A model generated the notes under the pieces. It searched no databases. It was not told where the DNA came from and saw only the letters and a list, made by a program, of their open reading frames with translations. 64,000 nucleotides of DNA from Acinetobacter nosocomialis (lineage in GTDB: Bacteria > Pseudomonadota > Gammaproteobacteria > Pseudomonadales > Moraxellaceae), in the NCBI GenBank assembly GCA_025736915.1, contig CP107049.1, forward strand, positions 3,100,001 to 3,164,000, in the 5' to 3' direction. Positions 19,737 to 29,070 of the stretch are shown in pieces. Position 1 is the stretch's first letter. Every line of letters starts with the position of its first letter. The translations under genes were made by a program, and so were the position numbers.

Positions 19737-20978
19737 TTATTTCTCCAGAGATAAACCATCTAATGTAATTGGTGATGTTGCTTGGCTTATTAATTGACTA
19801 ATGACCATGGCACAACCAGCGGCCAATGTGAAACCTAAACTACCTTGGCCAATATTTGCCCATAAATTCAAATATTTCGTACGACCCAAAATGGGTAAAC
19901 CTGTAGGGGTGGATGGACGTAAACCACTCCATTCTTGTGCTGTATTTACACCCAATAAATCGGGAAATGTTTTTCGTACCGTATCTTTCAATGCATTGAT
20001 ACGCTCTTTTCGAATGTAGATATCCTGATAGCCAATATCGACCATTGCGGCAATGCGAAGCTGATTCCCCAATTTTGCATATACAATTTTATTTGCATAA
20101 TCGGTTACGCTCATATTGGGCACAACATTGACTTTTTCTGGGAATGGTAGAGTCAGGCTATATCCTTTTAATGGATAAACTGGGACTGAAATACCTACCA
20201 TATTAAAAATTGCAGTACTGCCATTGCCCGCAGCAACGACAAATTCATCTGCTTCTAGACGTCCTTGATTTGTTTCAATCCCAGTAATTTTATTATTTTC
20301 TTCAAAAAAACCTGTCACTTCATGTGTATATAAGCATGTGAAGTTACGACTCTTTTCTAGTGCTTTATACAGAGCTAAACAAAATTTGTAGCAATCTGCT
20401 GTTTCATCATCAGGTGTATAAATTGAACCCACTAATGTAGATCCAATACCTTTCAATGCAGGTTCAAGTTGAACGGTTTCTTCCGGTGAAAGCACTTTTT
20501 GTACAGTTGGATCTATCGTTAATGCTGCTTTTTTAAATGCTTTTTCATCACGATGAATGATCATTTTTCCTGATTTTACCCAGTCAAAATTATCAATTTC
20601 ATCACGCCATTTAGACATAATACTTTGACTATATAGGGATAACCGTAAAATATGATTGCCGTTCACAATATTGTCTTTACGATTACATGCCATGAGGAAT
20701 TGGAATAACCAAGACCATTGAAGAGGTGAAAAATTCAATTTAAAGTTTAAAGGCGAATGGGCTTTTCCTAACCATTGCAGCGCCTGAAATGGAACGCCTG
20801 CATCCGCTAAAGGTGCAACATAGCGATAACTAAGTTGACCACCATTTGCAAAACTTGTCTGGTAACCAATCTGGTCTTTTTCTTCCACTATTGTAACTTT
20901 ATGACCTGCTTGAATAAGTGCATAGGCTGTACTTAAACCAATGACTCCACCACCAATGACAACGACATGTTTTTTCAT
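19737..20978 (-). CDS. dadA: D-amino acid dehydrogenase small subunit
   Basis: FAD-dependent oxidation of D-amino acids to keto acids at the inner membrane, electrons going to the respiratory chain. The 413 residues begin with the dinucleotide motif VVVIGGGVIGLSTAYALIQAG and the DadA-specific SFANGGQLSYRYVAPLADAGVP, and end with WSGLRPSTPTGLPILGRTKYLNLWANIGQGSLGFT. Length fits the family (about 420). It forms an operon with the RidA gene and sits beside a LysR regulator; no alanine racemase gene (dadX) is adjacent. It may be one of several DadA paralogues. Confidence 0.88.
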   Translation of the reverse strand: MKKHVVVIGGGVIGLSTAYALIQAGHKVTIVEEKDQIGYQTSFANGGQLSYRYVAPLADAGVPFQALQWLGKAHSPLNFKLNFSPLQWSWLFQFLMACNRKDNIVNGNHILRLSLYSQSIMSKWRDEIDNFDWVKSGKMIIHRDEKAFKKAALTIDPTVQKVLSPEETVQLEPALKGIGSTLVGSIYTPDDETADCYKFCLALYKALEKSRNFTCLYTHEVTGFFEENNKITGIETNQGRLEADEFVVAAGNGSTAIFNMVGISVPVYPLKGYSLTLPFPEKVNVVPNMSVTDYANKIVYAKLGNQLRIAAMVDIGYQDIYIRKERINALKDTVRKTFPDLLGVNTAQEWSGLRPSTPTGLPILGRTKYLNLWANIGQGSLGFTLAAGCAMVISQLISQATSPITLDGLSLEK

Positions 20979-21058
20979 TCTTCCATGCTATATTTGCAAC
21001 ACACATTTGTATTAAAGAAGAAGAAAAAGGGTTAAACAAATGAGTTTTTACATAGTAC

Positions 21059-21937
21059 TCATAACTTTTGGTTAATCGATGGCGTCATCGAAGCAATTTC
21101 TCTTTTTATTAATTCAATAAAATCTTCAGTCGCTTTAGTCGTACTTACATTGGCATTTTTTAAAATATAAATTGTGGTACACAAACTTGGTTTTATTTCG
21201 TGAATCATACGATTTGGTAAGGAGTGTACAGCAGTATAAATATCGGTAATGCTACACCCTAAACCTTCGCGTACCAGTTCACTCGCCATATAGTAGGTTT
21301 GTACATTCACAATACTTTTATTAAATGTTCTGTACTTTTTTACGACTTGCATGAGGGAATCTGAGTAGGGTTGAATCCACCTGTTTTCATCAATTGAATG
21401 AATATCTTGATTTGAATCAATAGGCTGAGAATCAATATAAACCAGAGGAATTTCTAGAACAGGTGTGGCAATAATGCCATGCTGGGTATGGGGCTGGAAC
21501 GTCACCGCAATATCAATTTCACGTCTTAATAATTTTTGCTCTAATGCTTGAGTATGATCTGTACCAATATTGACAAAAACATCAGGGTATTTTTTTAGAA
21601 ATTTTGCAGTTAATTTGGGAATGAGGCTCAAACCTAAACTGGGTAAACATCCGAGTGTGATTTGACCTTGAGTATTTCTTGCTAAATTATCCGTCAACTT
21701 ATTTAATTCATTTATTTTTTCATAAATTGGCTTAATTTCATCATACAAAGTATAGGCTTCTTTTGTTGGCTGTAATTTTCCTTTGACCCGTTTAAATAGA
21801 GCAAAACCAAGGCGTTGTTCAGCATGTTTGAGCAATTTACTTGCGGCAGGCTGTGAAATGCATAACGATGATGCTGCTTCTGTGAGTGAACCAAAAAGCA
21901 TGACTAAATAGAATATCTCTAGGTGTCGAAGATTCAT
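21059..21937 (-). CDS. LysR-family regulator
   Basis: A 292-residue LysR-type regulator. The winged helix-turn-helix is MNLRHLEIFYLVMLFGSLTEAASSLCISQPAASKLLKHAEQRLGFALFKR at residues 1-50; the rest is a periplasmic-binding-protein-like co-inducer domain. The start was set at 21937 to match the family start; an ATG four codons upstream is also possible and neither has a good ribosome binding site. It is divergent from the transporter at 22053 and 80 bases downstream of dadA on the same strand, so it likely controls D-amino-acid uptake and oxidation. Confidence 0.85.
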   Translation of the reverse strand: MNLRHLEIFYLVMLFGSLTEAASSLCISQPAASKLLKHAEQRLGFALFKRVKGKLQPTKEAYTLYDEIKPIYEKINELNKLTDNLARNTQGQITLGCLPSLGLSLIPKLTAKFLKKYPDVFVNIGTDHTQALEQKLLRREIDIAVTFQPHTQHGIIATPVLEIPLVYIDSQPIDSNQDIHSIDENRWIQPYSDSLMQVVKKYRTFNKSIVNVQTYYMASELVREGLGCSITDIYTAVHSLPNRMIHEIKPSLCTTIYILKNANVSTTKATEDFIELIKREIASMTPSINQKL

Positions 21938-21951
21938 AAATGAGCACATAA

Positions 21952-21976
21952 CTAATAGTTATAGGTAATCTATTAG
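21952..21976. promoter_or_regulatory. LysR-type box CTAATAG-N11-CTATTAG
   Basis: Perfect 7-base arms with an 11-base spacer in the divergent gap fit the T-N11-A spacing of LysR regulators. Located between the LysR start and the transporter gene. Confidence 0.5.
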
Positions 21977-22052
21977 AATTCATTATTTAATGTCAATGAA
22001 CCCTTGTAAATTGGTATGAAATTGAATGCCCAATGATCAAGGAGTGATACAT

Positions 22053-23480
22053 ATGTCAGTTGAGCAATCTTCTATAACAATACCTAATATAAGGACACCT
22101 AAAAATATTGCCCTTATCACCATTATTATTCTTAGCTTTGCTTTAGCATTTTACGCAAAAGGCCTACCAATAGAGGAGGTCGGTTTAATTGGGTTATTAC
22201 CTATTTTTGCCTTGGCGCTCTTAACTGTTATCGGTCTCGATATTGTTCTTGCTGTTATTATTGCAATTATTATCAGTGTGATAATGACATCCACCAGTGT
22301 ATTTGAATTAGGTGGAATTCTTGCAAAGTCTACGGGCTCATTTATTGCGACTGTAGGTCTTATTATTATGTTAGGAGCCGGGGTTGGTGAAGTTGCCAAC
22401 CGAACAGGTGCAGCGAAAGAATTGGTCAAATTTATTGTCCATAAAGTTGGGCTTTCAAGTATTCCTCGAGTCAAACTTGGCATCATGATTTCATCAGTTG
22501 TTATTTGTGGTTCATTGGGTACTATGGCAGGTGGTAATGCCATTATTGTTGCTGTCATTATTCCCATTGCTGCTGCAGTTGGTTTAACACCGCCCACCGT
22601 TGCATTACTTTTGATGACAGCAGGTTCTGTCGGTCTCTTTATAGGACCTTTTACACCAAGTACAGTGACTATCTTAGAGTTGGGAGGCTTGACCTACCCG
22701 CAATATTTGAGCACTTGTGCCATACCTATGAGTGTTGTCACACTTCTGACAGGTTGGTTCATGTCTGGCTATATTCAAAAGTGGACTTTTGGAAAATATA
22801 CCTATAATCAAAATTTCTTAGAACCTTCTGAAAAAATAGAAAGTGCCTCTGAATTAAAAAGAAGTAAACGTGCAGCGATTGTATTTATTGGCACAATTAT
22901 CGTGATGGCAATTCTTGGAATTATTTTTAAAGCAGGCTTTAGTTTTGCAATTATTGTGATGCTCACTGTTGCCACATTAACAGGCCTCGTTGCGGGTTTT
23001 AGTCCTAAACAAATTTTGGAAGCACTCTATGAGGGGTGCGGTAAATTAGTCTGGATGTTTATTCTTTACTGGTTATACAATCCAATTTTAGTTCTTGTTG
23101 AAAAACTCAATGCTTACCAAACACTATTAGATAATGCGACACCGTATTTGGTCGACTTAAGTCCTGCTATGCTGTGTTTTGGTATTTTCTTATTTAATAT
23201 TGTGGGGCATATTCCAGGGGCAGCTGTTGCACAAATGACTTTTACCAATAAAATTTTTGGACCAATTTTACTGGCAAATGGTGTTCCACCTGTAGCGGTT
23301 ACAGCAGTTTTATTATCAAGCTCCCAAGTAGACTGGTTTGGTCCTTTTCCATCTTCTGATATGTTTGGTCAAATGGGGTTAGCACGTTCAAGTCAACTGA
23401 AATACATGCTATATGGTGGTTGGGCCATAGTGATCGCAAATATTCTACTCTTTGCGGTATTGTTTCAGATTTTGAATTAG
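22053..23480 (+). CDS. Ion-transporter-superfamily permease, probable amino acid or organic acid uptake
   Basis: A 475-residue inner-membrane protein with roughly eleven to thirteen hydrophobic segments and hairpin-like conserved loops (SLGTMAGGNAIIVAVIIPIAAAVGLTPPTV, LFIGPFTPSTVTILELGG, SSSQVDWFGPFPSSDMFGQMGL) of the kind seen in the ion transporter/GntP-like superfamily. The start at 22053 follows AAGGAG; the ATG at 22026 would leave that site inside the gene. It is divergent from LysR and near dadA, so a D-amino acid or related substrate is the best inference. Confidence 0.72.
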   Translation: MSVEQSSITIPNIRTPKNIALITIIILSFALAFYAKGLPIEEVGLIGLLPIFALALLTVIGLDIVLAVIIAIIISVIMTSTSVFELGGILAKSTGSFIATVGLIIMLGAGVGEVANRTGAAKELVKFIVHKVGLSSIPRVKLGIMISSVVICGSLGTMAGGNAIIVAVIIPIAAAVGLTPPTVALLLMTAGSVGLFIGPFTPSTVTILELGGLTYPQYLSTCAIPMSVVTLLTGWFMSGYIQKWTFGKYTYNQNFLEPSEKIESASELKRSKRAAIVFIGTIIVMAILGIIFKAGFSFAIIVMLTVATLTGLVAGFSPKQILEALYEGCGKLVWMFILYWLYNPILVLVEKLNAYQTLLDNATPYLVDLSPAMLCFGIFLFNIVGHIPGAAVAQMTFTNKIFGPILLANGVPPVAVTAVLLSSSQVDWFGPFPSSDMFGQMGLARSSQLKYMLYGGWAIVIANILLFAVLFQILN

Positions 23481-23521
23481 CCCCTAAAAATTAAAGCTAT
23501 TTCTTATTTAAATGAATTTTA

Positions 23522-23561
23522 AAAGCCTTTTGAACTAGAACGTTTAAGGGGCTTTATTTTT
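23522..23561 (+). terminator. Intrinsic terminator after the permease gene
   Basis: AAAGCCTTTTGAAC (23522-23535) pairs with GTTTAAGGGGCTTT (23542-23555) through 14 pairs including G:U, then a T run. Confidence 0.8.
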
Positions 23562-23662
23562 GCGACGATAACAAATTCATTTAACATAGTAGGAGTTTAA
23601 AATTCAATCTATTCACTTTTAATAAGAAGAAAACCCTTTACAGTCCAATCTAATCAATATTT

Positions 23663-24481
23663 TTAAAAATTATAATTTCTGATATTTTTTAAGAGGTAAT
23701 GATCTTTATCTTTCTCAATTATGAAATTAAAGTTAGCTTTTCGCATGGAAATTTTTTTTATAGTTTGGACTATTTCATAGGGAATGGGGGAGTACTTCGT
23801 AATACCATTAATTTCATAAAATCCTTTTGACTTTCCATTATCTGTTTTTATACCATCTAACTCGCCATAAACTATTGTGATTTCTCTTTTATATTCCATT
23901 AAAAAATGCCAAATTGATGATGAATAAAAGCTATAAGGTTTGGAAATTTCATCTTTAAATTCATTTCCATATATTTTTTTGACTGCTTGATCTGAATATA
24001 TTGCTGGGCATAACAAAATCAATCGATCAATTTGAAATTTTTTCGCTAAATTGATTGCAATATAACCGCCTAAACTATATCCAATAACAATATCCACTTT
24101 TTTTAGAAGGCTGTAAAAAACCATACTTTCATTTATGTTCTGAGATAAAGATGATTTCGTTTCACTTGTATTATTTAAACCACTTAAATTGAATGAAAGC
24201 GTTCCAATATTTTTACTTCTAAGTAGATTTTCCAAAGGACTTAAAGAACTTAAATCAGAGTTTCCACCATGTATCAGTAAAGCGATTTTCTGTGGAAAAC
24301 CATCACAATAATTGAATTTAGCTTCTAATTCATAAGTACCAAAGTCATGTAGAAAGAAGAAAGAATTTTCTTTTTCAGTAGGTGCATTATTTTTTAGCTT
24401 ATGCGTAGGAAAATTCGTTACTTTAGAAATAGGATTAGAAAAATATCTATCTACAATTGATATAATTTCTTGTTTTTCCAT
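23663..24481 (-). CDS. Alpha/beta hydrolase
   Basis: A 272-residue cytoplasmic alpha/beta-hydrolase-fold protein without a signal peptide. The oxyanion region is LLIHGGNSDLSS, the nucleophile elbow is GYSLGG (Ser), the acid is likely Asp in VYGELDGIKTD, and the last His is in DKDHYLLK. All three catalytic residues are present. The gene is AT-rich with few relatives recognised and stands alone between longer gaps, as expected of island cargo. Substrate unknown; esterase, thioesterase or peptidase are all possible. Confidence 0.75.
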   Translation of the reverse strand: MEKQEIISIVDRYFSNPISKVTNFPTHKLKNNAPTEKENSFFFLHDFGTYELEAKFNYCDGFPQKIALLIHGGNSDLSSLSPLENLLRSKNIGTLSFNLSGLNNTSETKSSLSQNINESMVFYSLLKKVDIVIGYSLGGYIAINLAKKFQIDRLILLCPAIYSDQAVKKIYGNEFKDEISKPYSFYSSSIWHFLMEYKREITIVYGELDGIKTDNGKSKGFYEINGITKYSPIPYEIVQTIKKISMRKANFNFIIEKDKDHYLLKNIRNYNF

Positions 24482-24943
24482 AACTCATATTCCTATTAGA
24501 GGTGTTGAGAGTGCTCGTTTGTACAAGGTAAAATTGAATACATAATGACTCTATAATTTTATTTTAAAAGTATAGCTTATACTTTTTTAATAAATAAAAA
24601 CCTTGTTTAAAAATAAAAAACTAACTGAGGAAAGAGGTGCAACCAAAAATATATTGTGTAGGGATTTGCCAATGTCACGAGCAAAACCTAAATGTTATAT
24701 TTATTTTAGACTCTAAATCATTGGGTTTCTAAGTTTAGTGTTATTTTTAAAAAATAAATCTATAAAGATATAGGAGTCTGTTTTATATATTTTATAGATT
24801 TATTGAAAATTAATATAGTAAAGACTTTGCCTTCAATTGGTCTAAAGAGTTTTTAAAGCAATATTATGTTTGAGATATTTATTTGCTTTAAATGTATGCA
24901 ATAACTATTTAGCTGCTAAAAATATGTAAGTAATAGGATAAAA
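24482..24943. other. AT-rich gap without genes
   Basis: This 462-base stretch between divergent genes holds no convincing ORF, RNA gene or inverted repeat. It presumably contains the promoters of the hydrolase and of the monooxygenase gene. Confidence 0.5.
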
Positions 24944-26692
24944 ATGTTAGAAACTGATGTTTTAATTGTTGGGAGTGGTCCGGCTGGTTCTTCTGCTGCA
25001 CTTATGTTAAGTACTTATGGAATCAGAAATATCATAATAACTAAATATAGATGGTTGGCAAACAGTCCGCGTGCCCATTATATCAGTCAAAGAACCATGG
25101 AAGTTGTCCGAGACTTGGGGATCTCGGATGAAGTAATCGCAAAAGCAGCCCCAAAAGAAGTTATGGGAGATGTTGTTTATTGCACATCTTTAACGGGTGA
25201 TGAAATTGGACGTTTTCCTTATGGAATGAATCATCCAGAAAGAATGTCAGAGTATGCGAAAGCGAGCCCTTGTGAACAGTGCGATCTTCCTCAACACCTA
25301 TTTGAACCTATTTTGCTTTCAAATGCTGCATCACGAGGCAGCCATCCAAGATTTGATACGGAATATTTATCTCATGTGCAAGATGAGGATGGTGTAACTG
25401 TCACTGTTTTAGATAGATTAACTAAACAAACATACTTAATCCGATGTAAGTATTTAATCGGAGCTGATGGTGCAAGCAGCCAAGTCGTAAAAGATTTAGA
25501 TTTACCTATGGCTGGTAAAATGGGGAAAAGTGGCAGTATCAGCATTATTTTTAAAGCCGATTTAACCAAATACGTTTCGCATCGACCTGGCTACCTCTGG
25601 TGGATTATACAACCTGGAGCAAATATTGGAGGGATTGGGCTAGGGTTGTTACGTATGGTCAGACCTTGGAATGAATGGCAGATTGTTTGGGGGTATGACA
25701 TTGAAAAAGAGGAACCATCTCTTACCGATGATGAGGCGATCGCGATTTGCAAACAGCTTATTGGCGATAACGACATTGAAATAAGCATAAGTAGCAAGTC
25801 GTTATGGACAGTCAATGAAATGTATGCTGAACAATATTCGAAAGGTCGAGTTTTCTGTATTGGCGATGCTGTCCATCGCCATCCACCTTCGAATGGACTC
25901 GGTTCAAACTCATCGATACAAGATGCCTATAACTTATGTTGGAAATTAGCATTTGTATTGAATGGCAAAGCGGGTAGTGGTTTATTAGACAGTTTTAATG
26001 AAGAAAGAGCACCTGTTGGTGAGCGAATTGTTAAACGAGCGAATCAAAGTGTTAGAGAGTTCTCTACAATATTTTCTGCTTTAGAGTTAGATGGAAAGTA
26101 CAGTATAGAGACAATGCAAAAAAGCATTAATGCTTTAAGTGAGAGTAATGAAAAAGGTGCTGTTAAACGCCGTGATTTAAGATCTGCAATTGAATATAAA
26201 GCTTATGAATTTGCTGCCTTAGGAGTAGAAACTAATGTACGGTATCATTCATCTGCAATTATTGGCGCAGAACATAATATTGAAAATGAATTAGATTCTT
26301 GTCGAGATGAAGATCTTTATTATTATCCCTCATTTACTTCTGGCCATAAACTTCCTCATGTATGGTTAGTCAAAAATCATAGAAAAATCTCAACTTTAGA
26401 CTTAATTGGAAATGGAAAGTTTACGCTATTCTGTGGGTTGCAAGGTGATAAATGGAAACTTGCTGTAGATAACCTGAATAGACAGCTTAACTTGGATATT
26501 AACGTTATACAGGTAGGCCCCAAAAGAGAGGTCGAAGACTCTTATGGAGAGCTTTCACGCTCTTGGACTAATGATGAAAATGAATGCATGCTGATTAGAC
26601 CAGACGGCTATATTGCTTGGACAAGCAATGAAATTGAAAATGCAGAAGATGAATTGCATAGTGCTATATCATCCATACTTAGTTTGAATTAG
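24944..26692 (+). CDS. TfdB-like FAD-dependent phenol/aromatic hydroxylase
   Basis: Single-component group A flavin monooxygenase, 582 residues, similar to 2,4-dichlorophenol 6-monooxygenase. Motifs are the N-terminal GXGXXG DVLIVGSGPAGSSAALML, the PRAHYISQRTMEVVRDLGI segment typical of TfdB, the GADGASS motif, and the second FAD motif VFCIGDAVHRHPPSNGLGSNSSIQDAYNLCWKLA; a thioredoxin-like C-terminal domain follows. It would ortho-hydroxylate a phenol using NADPH and oxygen. No ring-cleavage dioxygenase or regulator is adjacent, so it is an orphan. AGGA precedes the ATG. It ends beside the second tRNA-Ser-like repeat. Confidence 0.85.
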   Translation: MLETDVLIVGSGPAGSSAALMLSTYGIRNIIITKYRWLANSPRAHYISQRTMEVVRDLGISDEVIAKAAPKEVMGDVVYCTSLTGDEIGRFPYGMNHPERMSEYAKASPCEQCDLPQHLFEPILLSNAASRGSHPRFDTEYLSHVQDEDGVTVTVLDRLTKQTYLIRCKYLIGADGASSQVVKDLDLPMAGKMGKSGSISIIFKADLTKYVSHRPGYLWWIIQPGANIGGIGLGLLRMVRPWNEWQIVWGYDIEKEEPSLTDDEAIAICKQLIGDNDIEISISSKSLWTVNEMYAEQYSKGRVFCIGDAVHRHPPSNGLGSNSSIQDAYNLCWKLAFVLNGKAGSGLLDSFNEERAPVGERIVKRANQSVREFSTIFSALELDGKYSIETMQKSINALSESNEKGAVKRRDLRSAIEYKAYEFAALGVETNVRYHSSAIIGAEHNIENELDSCRDEDLYYYPSFTSGHKLPHVWLVKNHRKISTLDLIGNGKFTLFCGLQGDKWKLAVDNLNRQLNLDINVIQVGPKREVEDSYGELSRSWTNDENECMLIRPDGYIAWTSNEIENAEDELHSAISSILSLN

Positions 26693-26700
26693 TATTTCAC

Positions 26701-26748
26701 TGCTTCACCAAATTCGAAAAGCCTCTGTTAAAAGCAGGGGCTTTTTTT
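26701..26748. repeat. tRNA-Ser 3'-end repeat, copy 2 (possible attR)
   Basis: GCTTC-ACCA-AATTCGAAAAGCC and the following hairpin repeat the end of tRNA-Ser and its terminator at 10701-10747 with one short gap and a few substitutions. It lies about 16 kb away in the same orientation. Confidence 0.5.
26720..26748 (+). terminator. Terminator after the TfdB-like gene
   Basis: AGCCTCTG (26720-26727) pairs with CAGGGGCT (26735-26742), one G:U, followed by seven T. It derives from the tRNA-Ser terminator copy. Confidence 0.8.
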
Positions 26749-26866
26749 ATGTGAATGATTTAATGCTTAGAAACCTATATAAATATTTGGATTGAGGGGG
26801 GGCAGAATTAGATTTCAGTTTAATTTTATCTTTCATAGTGTCTTGGGAATGAATCCTCATTTTCTA

Positions 26867-27961
26867 CTATTTAATATTTAGCCTTTGTTTTTTCTCAAAA
26901 TCATGAACCATTCGAATACGTTCTTCAGTTGCAGGATGAGAGGATAAAGTATCAAGAACAGCTGTAGATAATTTATTAGCTGAAGATTCTTCTTGAGAAG
27001 TTGGTGGATTGGAATGATTCTTTTTATCGATACTTTCTTCTGTTGTATCGCTTAAACGTTGTAAGAAATTTGCAAAGTGTGAGACTTCGATATGCTTTCT
27101 ATCCATCAACTGTAAAGCATATAGATCGGCTTCGGACTCAAATTTCCGTGAGTAATTTGCACCAATCATAGCGGCTGGTAATGAGGTAAATAAGTCTGAA
27201 TTATCTCCTGTCATTGCAATGTATAATATACTTAGACCTAAACTAGTTAACCCTTGTTGTAAACTATGGCGATAAACCAAATGGCCTTGTTCATGGGCTA
27301 ATACGCCTAAGATTTCCTGATTAGTATGTGCCAATTTGATCAGTTCATCTGTGATAATAATTGTATTATTGGGTAGTGCTACAGCATTTGCCCCTAACTG
27401 ATCGCCTTTACGAAAGACTAATTTAGCTGGTCTGTTTTCAGCAACAGTATTCAAATACTGTTTAGTAATTTGGTCTTTTTGGGTTTGTGTCAATTGGCTG
27501 GGTGCAGTCCAATTATTTAATACATAATTCTCGGCTTCATCGCCTAGTTTCTTTAAAGTATTCTCAGGTAATTGAAAAGCAAGATAATGAGATGTGGCTG
27601 GAACACCCCATTTGACTAGACTGATTGCGAAAGTAATCACAAAAATTACACTAAAAAGAATAAGACCCGGAGAACGTTCAAATTTCCAGATCGAATGTTG
27701 AACCTTTTTAGTTGCGTAATTAAACCATTCAGGTAATGCACTATGAAATTTAATTCGTGCATCATCAGATAATTCAATTACTGGGTGTAACTGTCCCAGC
27801 GCACCAATCAATTTCATATCAGTATATTGATAATGACGCTGTTGTTCTAATTGCTCACCATACCGAATTAAAACTTCAGATTCAGATTGAGCTGAAATCT
27901 GAGCACGGTGTGGTTTAGACACTAGGCCATCATAGAAAGTGATATCTACTGCGTGGGACAT
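26867..27961 (-). CDS. M48-family zinc metallopeptidase
   Basis: A 364-residue membrane-anchored peptidase related to HtpX/BepA. The zinc site is HEQGH at 223-227 (LAHEQGHLVYRH) with Glu275 of SRKFESEAD as third ligand. One transmembrane segment lies at about 100-118, so the catalytic domain probably faces the periplasm or sits on the membrane. It begins 20 bases after the DUF898 gene, which indicates an operon. Probable role in envelope protein quality control; the substrate is unknown. Confidence 0.88.
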   Translation of the reverse strand: MSHAVDITFYDGLVSKPHRAQISAQSESEVLIRYGEQLEQQRHYQYTDMKLIGALGQLHPVIELSDDARIKFHSALPEWFNYATKKVQHSIWKFERSPGLILFSVIFVITFAISLVKWGVPATSHYLAFQLPENTLKKLGDEAENYVLNNWTAPSQLTQTQKDQITKQYLNTVAENRPAKLVFRKGDQLGANAVALPNNTIIITDELIKLAHTNQEILGVLAHEQGHLVYRHSLQQGLTSLGLSILYIAMTGDNSDLFTSLPAAMIGANYSRKFESEADLYALQLMDRKHIEVSHFANFLQRLSDTTEESIDKKNHSNPPTSQEESSANKLSTAVLDTLSSHPATEERIRMVHDFEKKQRLNIK

Positions 27962-27981
27962 AAATTATTAAACTCAGATTA

Positions 27982-29070
27982 TTATAAAGAGATGTCGATA
28001 TCAAAAATATCACTGATTTCTTCAGCTAAAGCACTTTGCTCTTGTTGAGCTAGATTCATCATTTGATCTGGATCATCTAATAAAATTAAACTCATCGATT
28101 CAATCTGGTATTTGTGAATACGAACCGCAGCCCAAGCAGACATTAAACCTATGGTTAAGATTTTTACAATCCAGTTCGATGCTACAATCCATGCAAAACG
28201 CCATTGGTTACAGTCTGTTTTAAATTGACTGTTTCCAATTGTAGTATTGTTCCATGTAGTAATAAAAAGACGAGCAGCAATTAATGGATAAATAAATAAT
28301 CCAATAAATGCATATACCATAACTATTCCGAAAATTATAGCGTTCGGTGAGAACCCAGAAACTGCTCCAGCAATAGCAAAGTAAATAGTTGAAAAAATAG
28401 CAATTATACCAATTGCAATAAAAAGGGGGATATAAACTGCAGCCATATATGCAGACCATTTCGCGTTTAATTTAAAATTTAATTGTCCAGCATATAAGTT
28501 GTTAAGATAATATTTTTTATATAGCCAAATAGCTACAGGAGTAAAGATTCCTAGAGTGAAAATATATACTAATATACTCAAAAGAAAGACTTTATAAGAT
28601 TCTTTTATCGTTCCACCAAAATAAAAACGTGTATTGCCGAACTTACTATTTCTTGCAGTAAAACGCAAAGTAGCGCGAATTAGCCAAGGTACTGCTGTAT
28701 ATAATGCAACTAGTCCAACCACAGTCGCAATCATTGAATACTGTGATGAAATTGCAAATACTACGTAAATTCCTAATGCAATTAAACGTCCAATCAAAAT
28801 CTTGGTTGGAATACCAGTAAAATCAAAGCGGCGTTCAAAAAATTCTGTATTACCATAGAAATAGCGTAAGCGACGAACTTTAGCCCAAGGCGCATATAAG
28901 CTTAAAGTAATAATAGTCAAAAGAATATTAACGATCCAGATTCCAAAATATTCTGAGGCATTACCATGAAACTTAAAATGATAAATTCCTGAGTGTGAAA
29001 TTGGTGGAGTTGTAATATTTTGATCCTCTTTTAAATCTTGAGGAAGTGAGGTTAAAGCTTGGTCTTGCAT
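27982..29070 (-). CDS. DUF898 (YjgN) family membrane protein
   Basis: A 362-residue polytopic inner-membrane protein with about eight to ten hydrophobic segments. DUF898 hallmarks are internally repeated motifs: FHGNASEYFGIWIVNILLTI and LYAPWAKVRRLRYFYGNTEF near the N-terminus, then FTARNSKFGNTRFYFGG and LMSAWAAVRIHKYQ further on. The function of this family is not known. It is translated just upstream of the M48 peptidase, a pairing that suggests joint work at the membrane. Confidence 0.85.
   Translation of the reverse strand: MQDQALTSLPQDLKEDQNITTPPISHSGIYHFKFHGNASEYFGIWIVNILLTIITLSLYAPWAKVRRLRYFYGNTEFFERRFDFTGIPTKILIGRLIALGIYVVFAISSQYSMIATVVGLVALYTAVPWLIRATLRFTARNSKFGNTRFYFGGTIKESYKVFLLSILVYIFTLGIFTPVAIWLYKKYYLNNLYAGQLNFKLNAKWSAYMAAVYIPLFIAIGIIAIFSTIYFAIAGAVSGFSPNAIIFGIVMVYAFIGLFIYPLIAARLFITTWNNTTIGNSQFKTDCNQWRFAWIVASNWIVKILTIGLMSAWAAVRIHKYQIESMSLILLDDPDQMMNLAQQEQSALAEEISDIFDIDISL

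Noticed and set aside
22151..22597. A 148-codon minus-strand frame inside the permease gene
   Set aside because: Antisense shadow of hydrophobic codons with no ribosome binding site; the plus-strand permease explains the region.
10711..26700. An integrase or transposase within the suspected island
   Set aside because: Every sizeable frame between the tRNA-Ser repeats was examined and none encodes a recombinase; mobility is inferred only from the repeats.
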